Positions 52,150 to 60,011 of a DNA stretch of 64,000 bases are shown piece after piece. The notes beneath the pieces were generated by a model, which saw nothing but the letters and a program-made list of their open reading frames with translations, was not told the DNA's origin and made no database searches. Source of the DNA: Pseudonocardiaceae bacterium YIM PH 21723. GTDB lineage: Bacteria; Actinomycetota; Actinomycetes; Mycobacteriales; Pseudonocardiaceae. The position numbers and the translations under genes were made by a program. The stretch is taken from assembly GCA_003600225.1 (NCBI GenBank), contig QZFT01000089.1, positions 1 to 64,000 on the forward strand. Reading direction: 5' to 3'. How positions within the stretch are numbered: the first letter of the stretch is position 1; each line of letters opens with the position of its first letter.

Positions 52150-54312
52150 GTGACCACGGTTCCGGCCGACGTGCAAGGACCCAGCGACGCCGAACTGATC
52201 ACCAGTGTGCGCGGCGGATCCTCTGAGGCCTTCGGCACGCTGTACGAACGGCATGTCACGGCCGCCTACAACCTGGCGCGCCAGCTGACCCGATCCGCCT
52301 CCGAAGCGGACGATCTGGTGTCCGAGGCGTTCGCCAAGGTGCTGGACACCCTGCGTGCCGGTCGCGGCCCGGATGAGGCGTTCCGGGCATATCTGCTGAC
52401 CGCACTACGGCATACCGCGTATGACAAAACGCGTCGGGACAAGAAGGTCGAGTATTCCGACGACGACACCAAATTCGACGCCGGCGTTCCTTTCCGGGAC
52501 ACCGCGGTGGCCGGCCTGGAGCGCTCGCTGGCCGCCAAGGCGTTCGCCCGGCTGCCGGAGCGCTGGCAGACGGTGCTGTGGCACTCCGAGGTGGAGAAGC
52601 AGACCCCGGCCCAGATCGCCCCACTACTCGGCCTGACCCCGAACGGCGTGTCCGCGCTCGCCTACCGAGCGCGTGAGGGCCTGCGTCAGGCCTACCTGCA
52701 GGTGCACCTGGCGGAGAGCACCCAGGACCGGTGCCGCGCCACGGCGGACAAGCTGGGCTCCTGGGTACGGGACGGCCTGGCCAAGCGTGAGGCCACCCAG
52801 GTGGAGACCCATCTGGACGAGTGCGCCCGCTGCCGGCTGCTGGCCGCCGAACTCACCGAGGTCAACTCCAGCCTGCCGCTGCTCATCGCGCCGCTGGTGC
52901 TGGGCACCGGAACCGCGGGCTACCTGGCACTGGCCAGCGCCTCGGCGAAGGCCGCAGGGATCGCGGGCATGGCGGTGGCGGGCACCACGGGTGGCGCCGT
53001 CGCCGCGGGCGGATCCGGCAGCGCGGCCGGTGCGGCCGCCGCCGCTCCCCGGCAGTGGTTCTCGGTCGCCGCCTCCTCGACCGCGCTGGTCGCGGCCGTG
53101 GCGGCCGGGCTGCTGGTCGGCAACACCGCGCAGCAGACCCCTCAGGTGCAGTCGCAGCCGAGCCCCACCGTGCAGGCGCCGCAGCCACCGGTGCAGCCCC
53201 CGCCACCACCGCCGCCCGCACCCAAGGTGCCGGAGCCGAGCCCCAGCCCGACCCCGAGCCCGCAGCAGCCGGCCCCCGCGCCGACGGCCCCGGCACCCGT
53301 GCCGGAGAAGCCGAAGCCCGCCGGGTTCTCGATCACCAAGCCGAGCTCGCCGATCGCCCTGAACCCCGGCGGCGACCCGGCCGACCTGCCGATCACCGTC
53401 ACCAACACCGGCGGACAGGTATCGCAGCCGGTCACCGCGGCGCTGTCCCTGCCCCAGGGCGTGACCGCGGTGGTCCCCGGATCCCAGCAGCGCTCCAGCG
53501 CTTCGGAGCTCAGCTGCTCCGGTGGCATCGGCAGCATCTCCTGTGTGACGGCCCAGGGCCTGGAGCCGCAGCAGTCGGTCACCTTCCTGTTCCGGATCAA
53601 GGCGGACAGGTCCGCCACCAGCGGACAGGTCACCGGCACGATCACCGCGGGCGAGACGATCAACCTGGAGATCGCGCCGATCCCGGTCACCGTGCACCAG
53701 ATCGACGACCTGACCCTGGAAGCGACGCTGTACCGGCACTGGCTCTTCGACGCCCACCTGGAAGCCGTGGTCACGAACACCGGCACCTCCGAGGGAGACG
53801 TGACGATCACCGTGCGCTCCCCGGAGGGCATGCGTGGGGTGGGCTTCGGCCGGTGTGAGGGCACGGGCACCGAGATCACCTGTCACGGCAGGCTGAAGCC
53901 GGGCAAGCACCTGCACGCGCGGGTCTGGTACCCGTACTCGGCGTTCCGGCCCGGCCAGATCACCGTGGATGCGACGTTGAACAGCGCCACGAAGCGGGTC
54001 GTCGTGCCGGTGGAGGACAACCAGTGGCCGTGGCCGTTCCCGACGGTGCCGCCCGCCGAGCCGCCCGCGTTGCCGATCTTCCCGGGCACCACCACCCCGC
54101 CGGCGCCGAGCACCACGACGACGCCCCCGAAGCAGACCACGGTGCCGACCCCGGTCCCGACGACCCCGACGACCGAGCAGCCGCCACTCCCACTGCCCAC
54201 CGTCTCGTCACCGGCCACCACCAGCACGCCCACGACATCCAGCGCCCCACCGTGCCGGGCCCCGACGCTGCCGCTGGCCGTCGGCCCCTGCTACCAGATC
54301 CCCAAACGCTGA
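52150..54312 (+). CDS. ECF sigma factor fused to anti-sigma zinc finger, membrane helix and extracellular domain
   Basis: This 720-residue protein joins several functions. Residues 1-185 are an ECF sigma factor: region 2 (YNLARQLTRSASEADDLVSE) and region 4 (LPERWQTVLWHSEVEKQTPA, then GLTPNGVSALAYRAREGL). Residues 190-235 are a zinc-finger anti-sigma-like domain, with HxxxCxxC at 221-228 and Cys195. One or two hydrophobic segments (241-280 and 304-325) cross the membrane. A Pro-rich spacer (331-390), a beta-sandwich-like region (395-610; PITVTNTGGQVSQPV, VVTNTGTSEGDVTITV) and a Thr/Pro-rich tail lie outside. An external signal could release or expose the sigma domain. GTG 52150 follows GGGAGG. 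It resembles ECF groups with C-terminal extensions. Confidence 0.85.
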   Translation: MTTVPADVQGPSDAELITSVRGGSSEAFGTLYERHVTAAYNLARQLTRSASEADDLVSEAFAKVLDTLRAGRGPDEAFRAYLLTALRHTAYDKTRRDKKVEYSDDDTKFDAGVPFRDTAVAGLERSLAAKAFARLPERWQTVLWHSEVEKQTPAQIAPLLGLTPNGVSALAYRAREGLRQAYLQVHLAESTQDRCRATADKLGSWVRDGLAKREATQVETHLDECARCRLLAAELTEVNSSLPLLIAPLVLGTGTAGYLALASASAKAAGIAGMAVAGTTGGAVAAGGSGSAAGAAAAAPRQWFSVAASSTALVAAVAAGLLVGNTAQQTPQVQSQPSPTVQAPQPPVQPPPPPPPAPKVPEPSPSPTPSPQQPAPAPTAPAPVPEKPKPAGFSITKPSSPIALNPGGDPADLPITVTNTGGQVSQPVTAALSLPQGVTAVVPGSQQRSSASELSCSGGIGSISCVTAQGLEPQQSVTFLFRIKADRSATSGQVTGTITAGETINLEIAPIPVTVHQIDDLTLEATLYRHWLFDAHLEAVVTNTGTSEGDVTITVRSPEGMRGVGFGRCEGTGTEITCHGRLKPGKHLHARVWYPYSAFRPGQITVDATLNSATKRVVVPVEDNQWPWPFPTVPPAEPPALPIFPGTTTPPAPSTTTTPPKQTTVPTPVPTTPTTEQPPLPLPTVSSPATTSTPTTSSAPPCRAPTLPLAVGPCYQIPKR

Positions 54313-54321
54313 CCCACTGCT

Positions 54322-54340
54322 CCGAAGTTGACGATGTTCG
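54322..54340 (+). repeat. R1 solo half site
   Basis: CCGAAGTTGACGATGTTCG without its partner arm, 13 bases before a complete R1 copy. It looks like a left-over arm. Confidence 0.8.
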
Positions 54341-54353
54341 CAGTGCACAGGTC

Positions 54354-54409
54354 TCCGAAGTTGACGATGTTCGCAGCGAGGAACGAGCCGCGAACATCGT
54401 CAACTTCGG
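54354..54409 (+). repeat. R1 palindromic repeat, between the sigma and AbiEi-like genes
   Basis: CCGAAGTTGACGATGTTCG, loop CAGCGAGGAACGAGCC, then GCGAACATCGTCAACTTCGG. It lies 41 bases past the sigma-fusion stop and 85 before the next start. Confidence 0.92.
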
Positions 54410-54494
54410 GAACGCTTATCCACAGCGGCACCGCTTGTCCACAGATCCAGTCGACGCTCCTCGGCGAGCACGCCGTCGACTCCATGCTGACCAC

Positions 54495-55367
54495 ATGGCC
54501 CTCAACCCGTACCTCGAAGTATTCGAAGGCAACAAAGCCGTGCTCGCCGGCGCAATCTCAGAGAAAGACCTGCGAACCAAGTACAGACCGCTGTTCACCG
54601 GCGTACACACCTGGGCAGGCGCCGAGCTGACCCACGAGCTGCGCTGCCAGGCGGCCGCACTCATCGCCCCACCTGGGTCCGTGATCACCGGTAGGTCCGC
54701 GGCCACGATCCGGGGCGTGGATCTCGCCAAACCCATGGATCCGGTGGAGATGATCGTTCCGGCAGACCGTCGACCGCCACGAAGACCTGGATTCCGCACC
54801 TGGTCCGGAACCGTGCCGGTCGAAGACTCCGAGCCCTGGCACGAGGTCCGCCTCGCCACACCGAAACGCATTGGCCTCGATCTGCTGACCAAGCAGTCGG
54901 TGAGCCGAGCGGTGGCCGACGTCGATGCCGCGACTCGCGCAGGTCTGATCGATCTGGACGAGCTTCGCGCGCATGTCGACGTGCTCCACTGTCGCGGTGT
55001 CACTCGCGCGCGGACGGCTCTGGATCTGGTAAATCCACTTGCCGAGTCACTTCCGGAATCGGAGCTCCGGGTCCTGCTGCATCGCGATGGCCTGGCCGCG
55101 ATTCCGCAGGTCGAGGTCCGGTGCAACGGGGTGTTCATCGGCCGGGTCGATCTCGGCTTTCCCGAATACCGGGTTGCCGTCGAGTACGAGGGGCGCTGGC
55201 ACGCGGATCCGCAGCAGTTCGCCGCTGATCAGCGGCGACGTGAGCAGTTATACGCGGCGGGCTGGCTAGTAGTCCTGGTCACTGCCGAACAGCTGTATGG
55301 CGATCCGCAGGGAGTGGTGGCTCGGGTTCGCGAGGCGCTCGATGGACAACGTAGCTCCCGAAGTTGA
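54495..55367 (+). CDS. AbiEi-antitoxin-like / DUF559 endonuclease-fold protein
   Basis: This 290-residue protein has an N-terminal winged-helix-like part and a C-terminal DUF559-type restriction-endonuclease-like fold. The core is GRVDLGFPEYRVAVEYEGRW with a D...ExE-like arrangement, then QFAADQRRREQLYAAGWLVV. Proteins of this build are frequent in actinomycetes, related by layout to AbiEi-type antitoxins and Vsr-like nucleases. No toxin gene is adjacent, so it is not a demonstrable toxin-antitoxin pair. ATG 54495 was chosen. The stop codon TGA lies inside the arm of the following R1 palindrome, so the repeat inserted at or provided the gene end. Confidence 0.7.
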   Translation: MALNPYLEVFEGNKAVLAGAISEKDLRTKYRPLFTGVHTWAGAELTHELRCQAAALIAPPGSVITGRSAATIRGVDLAKPMDPVEMIVPADRRPPRRPGFRTWSGTVPVEDSEPWHEVRLATPKRIGLDLLTKQSVSRAVADVDAATRAGLIDLDELRAHVDVLHCRGVTRARTALDLVNPLAESLPESELRVLLHRDGLAAIPQVEVRCNGVFIGRVDLGFPEYRVAVEYEGRWHADPQQFAADQRRREQLYAAGWLVVLVTAEQLYGDPQGVVARVREALDGQRSSRS

Positions 55368-55438
55368 CGATGTTCGGGCTCGTTCCTCGCGCGAACATCG
55401 TCAACTCCGGATCTGTCGCGAACATCGTCAACTTCGGA
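55358..55438 (-). repeat. R1 palindromic repeat (reverse orientation) plus solo half site
   Basis: The full copy is 55358-55410 with the loop in reverse sense (GGGCTCGTTCCTCGC). An extra arm CGCGAACATCGTCAACTTCGG follows at 55418-55438. It lies between convergent genes and supplies the stop codon of the preceding one. Confidence 0.9.
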
Positions 55439-55446
55439 GGTGAGGA

Positions 55447-56058
55447 TCAGGGGCTGCGGCGTTCCAGGGCGGTGATGCCGCTGACGAGGCGTTCCTGGTG
55501 GAGCATGGCGGGCATGCTGTAGTCGGGGGCCTTCTCCGGGCGGGCGGTGATCTGGGCGGTGATCTCGTCGACCAGCGTCCGGCTCAGTTCCAGTCGCGGA
55601 TACGCGGTGTGTACCCGCTCGGCGTCGGTACCGGACAGCAGTTCGGCGTTCTTGCCGAAGTCCATCCCGATGCCCGCCTGGGTCAGTGCGCAGACCGGTC
55701 CACGCCGGTGGGCGATGCCGATGCTGGTGTGCAGGGCGATCGCCTCCCACACCGTGTCCACCCGCGCCGCGTCCAGACCGCGTTCGGTGAGCCAGGTGGC
55801 CGCGCGGTCGGCGCCGTCCACCTCGAACCGCTGCTCGCCGTTTCCGGCGTCGGTCAGGCCGATGTCGTGCAGCACGCAGGACAGGAACACCAGTTCACCG
55901 TCGTAGTCGTGGCCGGCCCGCAGGCCTTGGTGCTCGGCGATCATCCGGGCGAACAGGAAACTGCGCACGCTGTGGTTGGCGATCGGTTTCGACGTGTCCC
56001 GCCACACGAGTGCGACCGCGTCCCGGGCGAGTTCATCCCCTGGCAGTTCGAGATCCAT
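55447..56058 (-). CDS. HD-domain protein (cyanamide hydratase-like)
   Basis: This 203-residue HD-fold metal hydrolase has NHSVRSFLFARMIAEHQGL (first His), VLHDIGLTDAG (the HD pair), FEVDGADRAATWL and AIALHTSIGIAHRRG. That layout matches the cyanamide-hydratase-like HD family. It may hydrolyse a small nitrogen compound or a nucleotide; the substrate is unknown. I chose ATG 56058. Upstream in-frame codons run into the R1 palindrome at 56139. The ribosome site is weak. Confidence 0.75.
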   Translation of the reverse strand: MDLELPGDELARDAVALVWRDTSKPIANHSVRSFLFARMIAEHQGLRAGHDYDGELVFLSCVLHDIGLTDAGNGEQRFEVDGADRAATWLTERGLDAARVDTVWEAIALHTSIGIAHRRGPVCALTQAGIGMDFGKNAELLSGTDAERVHTAYPRLELSRTLVDEITAQITARPEKAPDYSMPAMLHQERLVSGITALERRSP

Positions 56059-56138
56059 ACCCACGATTTTTCCGCGCGAACACCGGCCCGACCAGCGGGA
56101 ATCCGGCCAGAAAGCGGGCGTATCCGGCCACCCGTGTC

Positions 56139-56193
56139 CCGGAGTTGACGATGTTCGCGGCGAGGAACGAGCCGCGAACATCGTCAACTCCGG
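56139..56193 (+). repeat. R1 palindromic repeat between the acyl-CoA dehydrogenase and HD genes
   Basis: CCGGAGTTGACGATGTTCG, loop CGGCGAGGAACGAGCC, then GCGAACATCGTCAACTCCGG. Both arms carry the same T-C change (CCGGAGTT), a compensated substitution that keeps the pairing. It begins 7 bases downstream of the dehydrogenase stop (minus strand). Confidence 0.92.
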
Positions 56194-56199
56194 AGGCGA

Positions 56200-57351
56200 T
56201 CAGGAGACGCCGAGTTCGCGGGCGATGATCATCCGCTGCACCTCGCTGGTGCCCTCGCCGATCTCCAGGATCTTGGAGTCACGCCAGTGCCGGGCGACCG
56301 GGTACTCGTCCATGAAGCCGTAGCCGCCGAAGATCTGCGTGGCCTCCCGCGCGTTGTCCACCGCGATCGTGGAGGCGTACAGCTTGGCGATGGCCGCCTC
56401 CTTCTTGAACGGACGCCCGGCGAGCAACCGCGCCGCGGCGTCGTAGTACGCCAGCCGCGCCAGGTGGGTCTTCATCTCCATGTCGGCCAGCTTGAACTTG
56501 ATCGCCTGGTAGTGGCCGATGTTGTTGCCGAAGGCCGTCCGCTCCTTGGCGTACCGCAACGACTCGTCCAGGCAGCCCTGGGCGAGGCCGACGGACAGCG
56601 CCGCGATGGCGATCCGGCCCTCGTCCAGGGTGGACAGGAACTGGGCGAAGCCACGGCCCCGCTGGCCGAGCAGGTTCTCGGCCGGCACCCGCACATCGGA
56701 GAACGCCAGTTCCCGGGTGTCGGAGGCACGCCAGCCGACCTTCGCGTACTTGGAGCCGACGGTGAATCCGGGCGTCCCGGCGGGCACCACGATGGACGAG
56801 ATCTCCCGCTTGCCGTCGACCTCGCCGGTCAACGAGCACACGGTGACCAGGGAGGTGATGTCGGTGCCGGAGTTGGTGATGAAGCACTTGGTCCCGTTGA
56901 CCAACCATTCATCGCCGTCCAGCCGGCCGGTGGTGCGCACCGCGCCCGCATCCGAGCCGCCCCCCGGCTCGGTCAGCCCGAAGGCGCCGAGCTTGCGGCC
57001 GGCGACCAGATCCGGCAGCCACTTCTCCTTCTGCTCCTCGGTGCCGAACCGGTAGATCGGCATGGCACCCAGCGAGACCCCGGCCTCCAAAGTAATAGCC
57101 ACCGAGGAGTCGGCGCGGGCCAGTTCCTCCAGCGCGAGGCAGAGCGCGAAGTAGTCGCCGCCCATGCCGCCGTACTCCTCCGGGAACGGCAGACCGAACA
57201 GCCCCATCTCGCCCATCTGGGCCACGATCTCGTAGGGGAACTCGCCGGAAGCGTCGAAGGCGTGCGCCTGCGGCGCCACCACACCCCGGGCGAAGTCCTC
57301 CACGACCTTGCGGAAGGACTCCTGCTCCTCATTGAGTCGATAGTCCGGCAT
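56200..57351 (-). CDS. Acyl-CoA dehydrogenase (second)
   Basis: This 383-residue acyl-CoA dehydrogenase has AFGLTEPGGGSDAG, CFITNSGTDITSLVTV and the C-terminal ILEIGEGTSEVQRMIIARELG, with the catalytic Glu in EGTSE. It differs enough from the FadE25-like enzyme to have another acyl specificity. Related enzymes act on short or branched acyl-CoAs; the chain cannot be told from sequence. ATG 57351 follows GAGGTGG; the GTG two codons earlier is too close to it. The R1 palindrome follows directly. Confidence 0.9.
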   Translation of the reverse strand: MPDYRLNEEQESFRKVVEDFARGVVAPQAHAFDASGEFPYEIVAQMGEMGLFGLPFPEEYGGMGGDYFALCLALEELARADSSVAITLEAGVSLGAMPIYRFGTEEQKEKWLPDLVAGRKLGAFGLTEPGGGSDAGAVRTTGRLDGDEWLVNGTKCFITNSGTDITSLVTVCSLTGEVDGKREISSIVVPAGTPGFTVGSKYAKVGWRASDTRELAFSDVRVPAENLLGQRGRGFAQFLSTLDEGRIAIAALSVGLAQGCLDESLRYAKERTAFGNNIGHYQAIKFKLADMEMKTHLARLAYYDAAARLLAGRPFKKEAAIAKLYASTIAVDNAREATQIFGGYGFMDEYPVARHWRDSKILEIGEGTSEVQRMIIARELGVS

Positions 57352-57457
57352 TGCCACCCACCTCGATCGGAAGTGAAATTTAGTCCAGTGTCATATATTC
57401 GGACGTCCTAACGCTAGTGCCGCCACGTCACTCCCGGCGGACCCATAGACTGGCGCG

Positions 57458-58000
57458 GTGGCAGTAGTCGACGCAGTGCTGAGCCGGGTGCCTCAGCCGT
57501 ACCGCAACACCCTGGTCAAGCACCGGGAAATGGTGAAGTTCGCCCTGGTTGGCGGCACTTGCTTCCTGATCGACCTGGTCATCTGGTACGCGCTGCAGCT
57601 CACCGTGCTGACCTACAAACCGACGGTCGCCAAGGCCATCAGTGTGCTGATCGCCACAATCGTGTCGTACATCCTGAACCGCGAGTGGTCCTTCCGGACC
57701 CGCGGTGGCCGGGAGCGTCAGCACGAGGCGGCGTTGTTCTTCGTGGTGAGCGGCATCGGCCTGGTCCTCAACACGCTGCCGGTCTACGTCGCGTACAACC
57801 TGCTGGAACTCCGCGAGCCGTACGTGTCCAACGTGACCGAGGAGATCAGCAAGTTCGTCGCGGGCGCCATCATCGGCACGCTGATCGCGATGGTCTTCCG
57901 CTACTGGGCGATGAAGAAGTACGTCTTCCCGGACGCGGACGCCCGCCCCGGTCGCAACTCGCACCTCACCGCAGTCCCGGACAACGAGAGCAAGGCATGA
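57458..58000 (+). CDS. GtrA-family membrane protein (Rv3277-like)
   Basis: This 180-residue protein has four helices in the GtrA pattern: REMVKFALVGGTCFLIDLVIWY, VAKAISVLIATIVSYILNREWSF, FFVVSGIGLVLNTLPVYVAY, KFVAGAIIGTLIAMVFRYW. GtrA proteins are thought to flip polyprenyl-phosphate sugars across the membrane for wall glycan synthesis. The short N-terminus (AVVDAVLSRVPQPYRN) and the KKYVFP end are typical. GTG 57458. Its ATGA overlap with the next gene couples them. The position after purK matches Rv3277. Confidence 0.88.
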   Translation: MAVVDAVLSRVPQPYRNTLVKHREMVKFALVGGTCFLIDLVIWYALQLTVLTYKPTVAKAISVLIATIVSYILNREWSFRTRGGRERQHEAALFFVVSGIGLVLNTLPVYVAYNLLELREPYVSNVTEEISKFVAGAIIGTLIAMVFRYWAMKKYVFPDADARPGRNSHLTAVPDNESKA

Positions 58001-58782
58001 CCGACTACACCGCCGACCTGGAACTGGCCGCCCAGCTGGCCACCGCCGCCGACGAGATCACCATCGCCCGGTTCGGCGCCCGCGACCTCCAGGTCACCAG
58101 CAAGCCAGACCGCACCCCGGTGACCGACGCCGATGTCGCCGTGGAGGACGCCATCCGCGCGCTGCTGGCCGAGCACCGGCCGCAGGACACCGTGGTCGGC
58201 GAGGAGCGCGGCGGCGAGATCGCCGCCGGCCGCACCTGGCTGCTGGATCCGATCGACGGCACCAAGAACTTCCTGCGTGGCGTGCCCGCCTGGGGCACGC
58301 TGATCGCCCTGCTCGAAGACAACAAACCGGTACTCGGCGCGATCAGCTCGCCCGCCCTGGGCCGCCGCTGGTGGGCGGCCAAGGGCCACGGCGCCTGGAC
58401 CAGCGACCCGCTCCTGGGCGTCCGGCAGATCACCGTCTCCGGGGTCACCGCCGTCGAGGACGCCTACGTGTCCACCACCGACCTCAAGTCGTGGACCGAG
58501 TACCACTCCCGCGACGCCTACCTGCGCCTGGTGGACGCCGGCTGGGAGAGCCGGGCGTTCGGCGACGTGTGGCAGCACTGCTTGGTCGCCGAAGGCGCGA
58601 TCGACCTGGTCGCCGAGCCGATCGTGAACCCGTGGGACGTGGCTCCGCTGCAGATCCTCGTCGAGGAGGCCGGCGGGCGGTTCACCGATCTGAACGGCGA
58701 ACCGCGCCACGACAACGGCTCGGCCTTGTCCTCCAACGGGCACCTGCACGACGTGGCGTTGACACTGCTCACGCGCGACTAG
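57997..58782 (+). CDS. Inositol-monophosphatase-family phosphatase (HisN-like)
   Basis: This 261-residue metal-dependent phosphatase has the IMPase signatures PVTDADVAVEDAIR, VGEERGG, LLDPIDGTKNFLRGVP (metal ligands) and NPWDVAPLQILVEEAGG. Sequence type, especially DGTKNFLRGVPAWGT, matches actinobacterial histidinol-phosphate phosphatases, so it probably completes histidine synthesis. Inositol-phosphate activity is an alternative. ATG 57997 overlaps the GtrA stop by four bases, with GAGAGCAAGG upstream. The last 14 bases overlap the convergent EspG gene. Confidence 0.85.
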   Translation: MTDYTADLELAAQLATAADEITIARFGARDLQVTSKPDRTPVTDADVAVEDAIRALLAEHRPQDTVVGEERGGEIAAGRTWLLDPIDGTKNFLRGVPAWGTLIALLEDNKPVLGAISSPALGRRWWAAKGHGAWTSDPLLGVRQITVSGVTAVEDAYVSTTDLKSWTEYHSRDAYLRLVDAGWESRAFGDVWQHCLVAEGAIDLVAEPIVNPWDVAPLQILVEEAGGRFTDLNGEPRHDNGSALSSNGHLHDVALTLLTRD

Positions 58783-59557
58783 GACTGGGCGCCAGCCCGT
58801 GCAGTACCTGACTCAGGTCCCTGGTCAGCGAGTTGTAGTCGGCCGGGGTCAACGAGCAGCGCAGCCCGTCGTTCACCGTCCTGGTGACCAGCTGGTACCG
58901 GCCGAGCGTGGTGTCGTAGGTGCTGATCACCCGGTCAGCCCGCACCTTGGCGTCCGGTGTCATCCCACGCTCGATATGCGCGGCGCCGAACCGGCCCACC
59001 CGCAATAAGCCGCCCAGCACCTGAGCGAACTTCTGCGCGGCCGGCGCACCGTTGCCCCGGTCGACCAGCTCCTGGGCCAGCAGGTCGGTGTCCCCGCCCG
59101 CCACGGCACGCGCGGCCTCCAGATCGGCGGCGGGCACGGCAGCGGACGGGCCGCGGCCCCGCGGCAGCTCGGGCAGCACCCGCACCACGGAACTGGTCAG
59201 CGCACTGATGTCGACCTGCTTGACGATCAGATGCTCCGCGTCCAGCACGGCGAGTACCGCGAAGCGGCCTTTCGCTGCACCGAGTGCACGCAATGACTCA
59301 CCGCTCTCATCCGGATAGACGCGGGCGTCGACTTCCCATTCCGGCGAACGGAGGAGTTCGAACACGGTCTCCAGATCGGCGTCCAATCGGTGCCGAACTG
59401 CAAATCCCTTATCGCGTAGGGATTCCCACGCTTTCTCGGTGTCATGTTGATTGTGCACCGAATGGCGAGTGTCCAGCACGGCTGGACGTGACTGCTCGGT
59501 GTGCCGTGTCCAGGCGACGTCGTACTCCAGCCTGGTCAGCCGAAATCGCAGACTCAC
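58769..59557 (-). CDS. EspG-family protein (ESX secretion-associated)
   Basis: This 262-residue protein is of the EspG fold family, cytosolic chaperones that bind PE/PPE-type substrates of type VII secretion. Visible family blocks are RLTRLEYDVAW, VLDTRHSVHNQHDTEKAW and FGAAHIERGMTPDAKVRADRVISTYDTTLGRYQLVTR. No ESX core gene or PE/PPE-like partner is in the window, so it is an orphan. GTG 59557 was chosen over a distant in-frame start at 59767 because family members start near SLRFRLTRLEYD; the ribosome site is weak (GCGAG). Confidence 0.8.
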   Translation of the reverse strand: MSLRFRLTRLEYDVAWTRHTEQSRPAVLDTRHSVHNQHDTEKAWESLRDKGFAVRHRLDADLETVFELLRSPEWEVDARVYPDESGESLRALGAAKGRFAVLAVLDAEHLIVKQVDISALTSSVVRVLPELPRGRGPSAAVPAADLEAARAVAGGDTDLLAQELVDRGNGAPAAQKFAQVLGGLLRVGRFGAAHIERGMTPDAKVRADRVISTYDTTLGRYQLVTRTVNDGLRCSLTPADYNSLTRDLSQVLHGLAPSPSRA

Positions 59558-60011
59558 GGTGTCTCGCTCGCGTCGGCGCGCTGTAACCCGGTCATCAGTT
59601 GACCCCGTCCTGACGGATTGTCGATCTTCGCGACCACCGTCCACCTTTCCACTCTCCGCGACGCCGGTCCATGCTCCAGCCCCGTCATTGGGCATATACC
59701 GCCCACTTTGCGCACAGCGAAGTCGGCCGCCTATTTCCGGGCGAATATTCGGTTGGATTTCCGACAATTTGAGATAACGATCAGTGATTACTTACCGTAT
59801 CGACGGACAGTGCTGCCATACCCGAGCGTGAGCGATCTGCGGGTTTCAACACATGCTGTGAGTTGCATCACCCGAATGGCGGACTGCTAATGGGTGCTAC
59901 GGGCGTAAGGCTTACCAACCAACGCAATCCTGCAATCAGCCCTTCTCCACCAGGCCTATCCGCATACCCGCTGACGGGAGAGCGCGGTGTGCGGGCAACG
60001 GGAGGTACGCG
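59558..60011. other. 454-base intergenic region upstream of the subtilase
   Basis: This is AT-richer from 59740 to 59830 (GATTTCCGACAATTTGAGAT, GATTACTTACCGTATCGAC). It should contain the EspG promoter on the minus strand and the subtilase promoter on the plus strand. No gene is seen; open frames inside lack ribosome sites and recognisable sequence. Confidence 0.5.

Noticed and set aside
54495-55367. Complete toxin-antitoxin operon
   Set aside because: The AbiEi-like gene has no adjacent AbiEii-like toxin; neighbours are a sigma fusion and an HD protein.
54322-55438. CRISPR array made of the repeated GAAGTTGACGATGTTCG units
   Set aside because: The repeats are palindromic, irregularly spaced over the whole window, have no unique equal-length spacers and no cas genes nearby.
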